Assembly (NCBI RefSeq): GCF_036898095.1
Contig: NC_090735.1
Coordinates: forward strand, 4,418,102-4,482,101
Length of the DNA: 64,000 nucleotides
Origin: Palaemon carinicauda
Taxonomy: Eukaryota; Arthropoda; Malacostraca; Decapoda; Palaemonidae
Direction: 5' to 3'
Of this stretch, positions 55,030-64,000 are shown piece by piece (the stretch's first letter is position 1; the number at the start of each line of letters is the position of its first letter). Made by a program: the position numbers and the translations under genes. The notes under the pieces were generated by a model. It saw only the letters and a program-made list of their open reading frames with translations, had not been told where the DNA came from and did not search any database.

Positions 55030-56975
<1,946 letters not shown>

Positions 56976-57213
56976 AAAGGGATTTTGACATAGGAAAGAC
57001 CTATTTTTGGGTGAGATAGCCATGTCGTCCTGATGGAAGTTCCTCTAGGCAGCTTTCTACTTGGGATATTTCTGCGAGTGATATACCAGAGAATTTTACC
57101 TGTAGAGGTATCACGGGGTTACTACCCCCGGAGAAAATATCCCGAAAGATATCGTGTATGTAACAGGGACGCGTCTAAATACAACCACGGCTATCCTTCC
57201 CCGAATAAAGTTT
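56976..57213 (+). mobile_element. Isolated DIRS terminal-repeat fragment E
   Basis: GGATTTTGACATAGGAAAGACC is followed by TATTTTTGGGTGAGATAGCC, ATG(T)CGTCCTGATGGAAG, CCAGAGAATTTTACC and an ACAGGGACGCGTCT segment. These match, in order, the outer 240 bp of the ITRs of B and C (inverse of their right end). No internal DIRS sequence follows. The fragment belongs to another DIRS subfamily and is either a solo terminal repeat or a truncated copy. Confidence 0.8.
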
Positions 57214-57377
57214 CTACGAAAATTTGCAGAAACTCAAATATACAGTGTATGATGAACCCTTGTCCTAGTGTTTCAGAACCATTTATTTCAGATTGTGAAC
57301 GATATCTGCCTACTTAGAAATGAACATGTAGGTGAACGGAAATTGTAGAGAAGCTTATAGGACACACCAAACGCTTT

Positions 57378-57964
57378 GATAGGCAGGGACACGGTGTTAA
57401 GCAAAGTTAATAAACAACATTAATCCCAGATAGACAGGGACATGGTATTAAGGAAAGTTAATAAACTACATTAATCCCAGATAGACAGGGACATGGTGTT
57501 AAGGAAAGTTAATAAACTACATTAATCCCAGATAGACAGGGACATGGTGTTAAGCAAAATTAATAAACTACATTAATCCCAGATAGACAGGGACATGGTG
57601 TTAAGCAAAATTAATAAACTACATTAATCCCAGATAGACAGGGACATGGTGTTAAGGAAAGTTAATAAACTACATTAATCCCAGATAGACAGGGACATGG
57701 TGTTAAGCAAAATTAATAAACTACATTAATCCCAGATAGACAGGGACATGGTGTTAAGCAAAATTAATAAACTACATTAATCCCAGATAGACAGGGACAT
57801 GGTGTTAAGAGGGTTTGATAGAGTACATTATTCTCATACAGACAAGGTCACAGTGTTAGGCAGGATTAACAGAGTACATTATTCCCACACAGACAGGGTC
57901 ACACTGTTTAGCATGTGTATAGAGCACATTATTCCCTGATAGACACAGTGTTAGGCAGGATTAA
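57378..57964 (+). repeat. 51-bp tandem array with higher-order structure
   Basis: Nine copies of a 51-bp unit start at 57378, 57429, 57480, 57531, 57582, 57633, 57684, 57735 and 57786 (GATAGACAGGGACATGGTGT consensus). About three diverged 3' copies extend to about 57964. Copies 3-5 and 6-8 carry the same ordered variants (AAGGAAAGTT, AAGCAAAATT, AAGCAAAATT), so a 153-bp block has been duplicated. All frames contain stops. Confidence 0.95.
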
Positions 57965-58951
57965 TCATGGGTTATAGTCTTACAGGGTTTTAGTACAACA
58001 GTTAAAGCATGAACACTAGGGAGGGTGAACCGAGGTACATTTAATGAAAATTAAATGGCAAAACTAGTTGAACAGAGCAAATAGACTGGTGCTAAGAAGC
58101 GTTAAACATTGACGTCTGAACAATGCAAATAAAACACTAGTTTAAGTGGCTTAGAAACTTTTAGAGGTTAAATGGCAAAAATATATGAACAGATCAAAGG
58201 AACTGACATGCATGAAAATTCGCGATATACCATACAAACATGTGGAATGGTACATACATCAGTGATCCGAATTGAATGAACACTGGAGTTCTTCTAGTGA
58301 CTCAGAACTCTTAAATGGTTACATTGTTTTCCTTAAGAAAACTATTAAAAAAAGAGACATTAATATTCATATCAGAATAAATATACACTGCTTACCCTAA
58401 TTAATTTATTACATTTATGGCATTTAGAAATACCATTTACTAACCTTGGTCATTTCTGGTTGTCCGTGTTCTCTACTTGTAGTTCCAATTCTCTGTAAGA
58501 AAATTTACACTATATCTTCGGCACTTCGCCATCTGTAAGGCACCTTCCACTTACCAAAGAACTTTCTTCTAACCTAGAACTTTTTTTTTTTTTTTTTTTT
58601 TTTTTTTAGTTTGCTTTGGTTTTTCTTTGACTGTTGGAGATTCCAGTTTGTTTGCCTCTGATTTCACGTCTCAGTGGTCTCACTCCAGTCTCATTTCATC
58701 TCAGCCATGTCTCTATGCTTCCTGCCATACTATTCTGCAGTTATACCTCATAGTCGTTTAGTCATGTCTCATTTTGGTTCAGAATATGGTCATTGCATAT
58801 ATTAATCTACGAGCAAATGTTGACTTTACTCTCCACTGATACTACTGATGGTAGTTAACTGGATAAATCCCTTGTTAAATGGTTATGTATGTACTTCATA
58901 TATAAAAAGGGCTTTATACCTAGCACACCAGGCAGTCAGTGTTTAAATAAT
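57965..58951. other. Unassigned DNA
   Basis: A 27-T homopolymer lies at 58581-58607. No gene is recognised. Confidence 0.35.
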
Positions 58952-59187
58952 AACTCAGGCACACTCTTCTGTCTATTTCTCTTCCTCGTGTAATTTTAAG
59001 TTTTTATAGTTTATATATGAAAGATCTATTTTAATGTTATTGCTGTTCTTAAAACATTTCATATTGTTCATTACTTCTCTTTTATTTCATTTATTTCCTT
59101 ATTTCCTTTCCTCACTGGGCTATTTTTCTCTGCTGGAGCCCTTGGGCTTATAGCATCTTGCTTTTCCAACTAGGGTTGTAGCTTAGC

Positions 59188-59225
<38 letters not shown>
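58952..59225 (+). mobile_element. SINE-like repeat fragment with (AAT)n tail
   Basis: ACTCAGGCACACTCTTCTGT at the start, then CACTGGGCTATTTTTCTCTG, GCATCTTGCTTTTCCAACTA and GGGTTGTAGCTTAGCT, then an (AAT)n tail (59189-59225). Same family as 22200-22796, 5'-truncated. Confidence 0.8.
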
Positions 59226-59227
<2 letters not shown>

Positions 59228-59556
59228 GTGTTGACCATGTAACATGATACTACATTCTTGGTATTAATTTCACTTACTATTTGCTCCATGGACATGTGAT
59301 ATACCTAACCAGAGACAAAAAGTTTATGGTAAAGCTTTCAGTTGCCCACTAGAACACCATCTGGTACAGGTTTGACTCGATACATTACAGGTGTAACAAT
59401 AAGGAATGAAGAACTCCAGGAAAATACTGTGCAAAGTAGAATAAAAACATTCTAAATATCGAATGGAAATCTATTCTATAGAGAGGAACATATATGAAGA
59501 GCTGATGATGGTGATAAAAATCTCTGATTCATGCCATGTACTGACTCAAAGCAACA

Positions 59557-59797
59557 CTATATTATTATTATTATAACTTCCCAAGCTACAACCCTAGTCG
59601 GAAAAGCAAGATGCTATAAGCCCAGGGGCTCCAACAGAGAAAATAGCCCAGTGAGGAAAGGAAACAAGGAAAAATAAAGTATTTTAAGAAGAGTAACATA
59701 AAAATAAATATCTCCTATATAAACTATAAAAACTTTAACAAAACAAGATGAAGAGAAATAAGATAGAATAGTATGCCTGAGTGTACCCTCAAGCATG
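59557..59797 (-). mobile_element. SINE-like repeat fragment with (AAT)n tail
   Basis: Minus-strand copy of the family at 58952-59225: (TTA)n at 59557-59572, the GCTACAACCCTAGTCGGAAA box, and upstream TATGCCTGAGTGTACCCTCA at 59771-59790. Confidence 0.8.
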
Positions 59798-61260
59798 CAG
59801 AAACACTAGCAAGTCCCCTCTGTTGACAAAAAGAAAATAATGATTAATAACATAATGAATGTAGGAGATCAGGCTAAGGAATTTAATATTAAGGGTACAT
59901 TAAAGTTGAAATGCAGAAAAGAAACCTATTGAATCTTTAGAAAACATACCAAGCTTAATAAAGCTTCAGAGAAGCAGGAAGTTACAATGGTCTTCCAAGT
60001 AGAATATCAATTTACCAGCTGAAGCCATCTCAAGTACAGGATGGCCCAAATGAACATCTAAGGCAATATAACTGGAGCTGGAAGCTTAAAATATTAGTAA
60101 AACTTGTCCCAAGCAATTTGCATAAACTAGCAATGATAAAATTAACCTGCAAACTTTCCATTTTGTTACAACTTGACTGTATCAACAATACCAAACTACC
60201 TGAAGGGGATAATTAAGTTTTTTTTTTAATATACCATAGCCTGAATAAAATTATCTCTTTGAGGACATCAACAAACCAAAACAAACCTAGTGGAATCATC
60301 TGATATAAATCAAGGTAATTTTGTGGAATGTATACATTTTCATATGGATATTTCAAGGCTTGCACATAATCTATGGGATCGCCCAGAAAATCAATCACTA
60401 AGGATATCTTTAATATCCAAAATGTGATATTGGTGAGTGTATCTATTCTTGCATTGCAGTAAATGGCAAATATTTCACAAGTAACTTTGTTGACATTTCA
60501 TAATTTGATATCAAAAGCAAGTATTTGATGACATGAAACCATTTTTGAGATATTTGGAGATACTCAGAGGATAGAAAGGACTAATTCTAATCTAATATAG
60601 TAGCAGTCGTAGATGACGACATCCAAAGATCATCTAAGGGGGATTAATTAAAAGACACTATACATTATATGTATAAGAATTCTCCCTCAGATTTATTTAT
60701 TAACAAGCAAAATCTAATATGGAATAACTATCAATATAGTTCATATTATCGGGTACAAAGTAAGACATTCAGTTCCGTATGCACATTCATCACGCCTTCT
60801 GCCCCGACAAAAGGCAAGCGGCAATAGATGAATGTTGTGTTTGTCAATTTAGCTGGTTCTCCAAAGTCCACTCAGCAGTTCACTCTCATTAGCACATTCG
60901 TATCACTCAGATCGAAATAATTATAGAGAAACATGTCGACCTGTATGCTCAATCAGAACATAAAAGCCTTTTACGAAATATTTCATACACTTCCTCCCAA
61001 AAATGAGGTTCCTTGATTTCATTATGGAAAAGTTAACAACTACGAGAAGTCCACGTTGAAAGAGTACATAAAAAAGGCAGCTTCGAAAGGACTTGCGTTC
61101 ATAATTTTCTTTCCATATACTTTCGTTCGTGTCTTCATTTTTTTTTTTTTTTTTTTTTTGCATTTTAACCCAATGGATGACATCCTTAGAGGGGCCCAGC
61201 TTCCGATCTATATGACGAACGATCGCACCTAATTCCTGCAAGACAGTAAAAAATATATTA
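59798..61260. other. Unassigned AT-rich DNA
   Basis: Two minus-strand frames (60213-60398 and 60921-61241, the latter crossing a 22-T run) show no recognised domain. No splice context supports them. Confidence 0.35.
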
Positions 61261-61265
61261 GTTTC

Positions 61266-61321
<56 letters not shown>

Positions 61322-61345
61322 TAGCTAAGCTACAATCCTAGTAAA
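61266..61345 (-). mobile_element. (TTA)n tract with a very short LINE/SINE tail remnant
   Basis: A long (TTA)n run is followed by CTAGCTAAGCTACAATCCTA. The copy is truncated after about 25 bp of the shared tail. Confidence 0.7.
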
Positions 61346-61397
61346 AAATAAATTAATTTCGTTGTTTGGTTCCTAGATACTAGAAAATAATTGCTTA

Positions 61398-61404
61398 TTA
61401 TTAC

Positions 61405-61452
<48 letters not shown>

Positions 61453-61760
61453 TAGCTAAGCTACAACCCTAGTTGGAAAAGCAAGATGCTATAAGCCCAT
61501 GGGCTCCATCAGGGAAAAATAGCCCAGTGAGAAATATTATTACTAGCTAAGCTACAACCCTAGTTGGAAAAGCAAGATGCTATAAGCCCAAGGGCTCCCT
61601 CAGGGAAAAATAGCCCAGTGAGGAAAGGAAATAAGGAAATAAACGATATAAGAAGTAATTAAAATTAAAATAAAATACTTTTAAAACATTAACAACATTA
61701 CAACATATTCAATTCATAAACTAGAAAAGGACTTATGCAAGCCTATTTAATATGAAATGA
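61398..61760 (-). mobile_element. Two tandem LINE/SINE 3' tails
   Basis: A (TTA)n run is followed by the shared 3' sequence to about 61531. A second copy starts at 61537 (ATTATTACTAGCTAAGCTAC) and continues to about 61760 with AAATAAGGAAATAAACG. The head of the second tail directly abuts the truncated first copy, suggesting insertion into, or duplication of, the first tail. Confidence 0.8.
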
Positions 61761-61805
61761 AAACCTTGGATTTCCAAAAAATTAAATTAACCCTATCAAA
61801 AGCAC

Positions 61806-62140
61806 TATTATTATTATTATTATTATTATTACTAGCCAAGCTACAACCCTAGTTGGAAAAGCAAGATGCTATAAGGCTAAGGGCTCCCTCAGGGAAAAAT
61901 AGCCCAGTGAGGAAAGGAAATAAGGAAATAAATAAATGATGAGAATAAATTAACAATATATCATTCTAAACACATTAACAGCGTCAAAACAGATATGTCC
62001 TATATAAACTATTAACAACGTCAAAAACAGATGTCATATATAAACAATAAAAAGACTCATGTCAGCCTGGTCAACATAAAAAAAATTGGCTCAAACTTTG
62101 AACTTTTGAAGTTCTACTGATTCAACTAGCTTAGGTTAGA
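61806..62140 (-). mobile_element. LINE 3' end with (AAT)n tail, second copy
   Basis: Closely matches 16331-16650, including ACAGATATGTCCTATATAAA, CTCATGTCAGCCTGGTCAAC and AGTTCTACTGATTCAACTA, the coding end of that LINE. It is truncated before the WNDLP segment. Confidence 0.85.
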
Positions 62141-62504
62141 TTATGAAACTTTAAAGTACTGAACACCATATGGAATAAAATCACGTAAATCACTACCTTA
62201 AATATTTAAGATATGGAGTAACTACAAAAACATTCCCATATATGAAGATAATGAAAAAAATTTCTTACTGAAAAAATTTTGCCGATGCCCTGACTTTTTG
62301 AAAGAATGCCATTTGAGTTACTAAGGCCAATCGGCTATACTTGACATTTCTCTACACCTTCGTCCTTTAATTTTGTCTTCCCACGTGCGGGTTATAAAAT
62401 TACTGTACTAAGCCATCCTATTCCTGGTGCTCATTGATTACAGGAGCCCTAGAAAATCTAGTTCTATAGCTATTGCTCCTAAACGCCTAACTTGGGTCCT
62501 CTCA

Positions 62505-62893
62505 TTTTTAAAAGATTTCACAAGAGGTTGAGCCAGTACCTAAGGATAATATTGGCAGATAAATGGCAGGACAGGATTAGAAATGAAACTATTAGAGAGA
62601 TTACTCTGGTGACATATGTGGATGAGATCATGGCGAGGGGTAGATGGAGATGGTTTGGGCATGCTCTTCGCACTCCCCAAGAGAGTTTGGTTCACCAAGC
62701 TTTTAACTGGGCTGCACAAGGCACTAGAAGAGTTGGAAGACCCAGGCCTACATGACTGAAGACCATGAAGCGTGAAGTAGGAGATGATGAATGGGGAAGT
62801 ATTGACTTAACAGCTTAAAATACAGACGACTGGCGAAATCTAACCGAGGCCCTTTGCGTCAATAGGCGTAGGAGGAGATGATGATGATGATGA
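62505..62893 (+). mobile_element. RTE-like LINE 3' end with (ATG)n tail
   Basis: Encodes the C-terminal tail of an RTE-type polyprotein: KWQDRIRNETIREIT, GRWRWFGHALRTPQESLVHQ and RRVGRPRPT. An in-frame stop at 62753-62755 follows, then further recognisable residues (TDDWRNLTEAL and a short run of arginines). It ends in an (ATG)n tail, typical of RTE elements. The copy is 5'-truncated and inactive. Confidence 0.8.
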
Positions 62894-63267
62894 ATCCCAG
62901 TGTGTAAACAAAGGTTACCAGGTTACCCTTTCAATCAGCTGTTTAGTTAAAAGGAAATGTTCTAATGATTAGTCGTTTGGTTTTCTAAGAAAAAACAAGT
63001 TCCCTTAACCTTTTCAAAGTTAAGTGTGTTAAGGATTCCACAGTGATTTCAAAGTAAGCTTATGGATAAAGCATCTTTTCAATAGTCAAAATTACTGCTG
63101 CTTTACTTCAAAAGCTGGATGATCAAGAGTCAAAAACTGTATATTAAGTCGAGCAAACTCTGGATCAGTTTTTAGGGGCCTCCAATTGCTACATAAACCC
63201 CAATGAGTTTTATAATGTTTCTCATTTTTTTTTTGCATTCACATTCAGATTTGGAGGTCTTGGGTGC
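62894..63267. other. Unassigned AT-rich DNA
   Basis: Nothing recognised. Confidence 0.35.
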
Positions 63268-63590
63268 TTCCTTTGGAAGATAATTTTAATTTCCTTTTCT
63301 ACTAACACAAGATTAGGTTGAAAAATTGTCATTAAGGTACTACCTACTACTCCTGGAAATGAGGAATAGACTAGACCCTCTAGCTGAGGTGACCACGAAC
63401 GAAAAATAAATATATAAATACTCTGGTCTTTCCTTTGGAAGAATAATTTTCATTTAATTTTCTACTAACACAAGATTAGGTTGAAAAATTGTCCTTAAGG
63501 TACTACCTATTACTCCTAGAAATGAAGAATAGACTAGAGCCTCTAGCTGAGGTACTCAGGAACAATAAATAAATATATAAATACCTCTAG
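63268..63590 (+). repeat. 162-bp tandem duplication
   Basis: TTCCTTTGGAAGA occurs at 63268 and 63430. Both copies continue through CTACTAACACAAGATTAGGT, TTGTC(A/C)TTAAGGTACTACC and AAATAAATATATAAATAC, with about a dozen differences. Non-coding. Confidence 0.9.
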
Positions 63591-64000
63591 AATCTAGATT
63601 ATTCTTCAAGATACAAAAATATATCCAAGAAGTTATTATCTAATTTCTCCTTTTTAATGTTTTACTGTCAAAATGGTAAAGACGAACCTTTACCAAACTT
63701 TCATATCTAAATTGGATTATAAATTCTAAACTACTAATGTGCCTCAAAGGAGTTATCCACAAATAACAATGATAATCCTCAAAAATTGAATGTATGGCTC
63801 ACCGTCTAATGACTGTAGAAACTTTGGCATGCTTGAAATGACTGGAAAAACTTTACAAAATAGAATCAATTTCTTCACTCTTTCCTGCTCTCTTCTTCAC
63901 TGACGTTGGCGATTTTTCAATATTTTTACTATAATGATCAGTAACATGATCACCACCATCATTAATATTATCATTATTACTATTATTACTATTATCAATA
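63591..64000. other. Unassigned AT-rich DNA
   Basis: Nothing recognised apart from short ATT-type runs at the end of the window. Confidence 0.35.

Noticed and set aside
57378..57836. Regular 51-bp repeats as a CRISPR array
   Set aside because: No spacers between repeats, eukaryotic context, and internal higher-order duplication.
60213..60398. 61-residue minus-strand frame (MIDFLGDPIDYVQ...)
   Set aside because: No homology recognised, poor acceptor context upstream; could be chance in AT-rich DNA.
60921..61241. 106-residue minus-strand frame with a Lys run
   Set aside because: Crosses a 22-T homopolymer; no domain recognised and no splice or start context.

Overview
This is eukaryotic, mostly non-coding, AT-rich DNA dominated by transposable elements and very long microsatellites ((CT)n, (TA)n, (AAT)n). 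The mix of DIRS1-like tyrosine-recombinase retrotransposons, LINE 3' ends with short-repeat tails and abundant dinucleotide arrays fits a decapod crustacean, most likely a penaeid shrimp. That assignment is inference from repeat style, not from a host gene. I found no convincing complete host gene, tRNA, rRNA or CRISPR array. Only a few weak exon-like segments are reported, as such.

Layout. 1-2019: the 3' part of one DIRS-like element (D) with an intact tyrosine recombinase and its terminal structure. 2020-23822: mostly unassigned AT-rich DNA holding CT/GA microsatellites, a 57-bp minisatellite, LINE 3' fragments of three kinds, a SINE-like repeat and two elements with long inverted repeats (about 11.6-12.1 kb and 17.3-19.7 kb). 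23823-44485: a four-layer nest. An old, broken DIRS element (A) was hit by a LINE fragment in its leader and, inside its gag, by a non-autonomous piggyBac-like transposon (P, 27781-39717). P has 16-bp perfect terminal inverted repeats and a TTAA duplication. P carries a tandem array of roughly 370-bp units, and a young, nearly intact DIRS element (B, about 29086-37848) sits inside that array without a target-site duplication. 46262-55029: a second, nearly identical young DIRS element (C) in the opposite orientation. B and C therefore form an inverted pair with 8.76-kb arms about 8.4 kb apart. 55030-64000: TA tracts, an isolated DIRS terminal-repeat fragment (E), a 51-bp tandem array with higher-order structure, several LINE/SINE tails sharing one 3' sequence, an RTE-like LINE end and a 162-bp duplication.

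How the young DIRS elements work. Each carries gag, a polymerase frame (reverse transcriptase, RNase H and a methyltransferase-like segment) and a tyrosine recombinase, in overlapping frames. The ends are inverted terminal repeats, the right one extended by about 28 bp. A 95-bp internal complementary region (ICR) reproduces both outer ends head to head. In DIRS1 this arrangement templates a circular DNA that the recombinase then integrates, leaving no duplication; insertion B shows this directly by comparison with the uninterrupted neighbouring repeat unit. Gag begins with a Cys/His cluster whose spacing is identical in the old and young elements. The long leader is studded with TGCCGG motifs.
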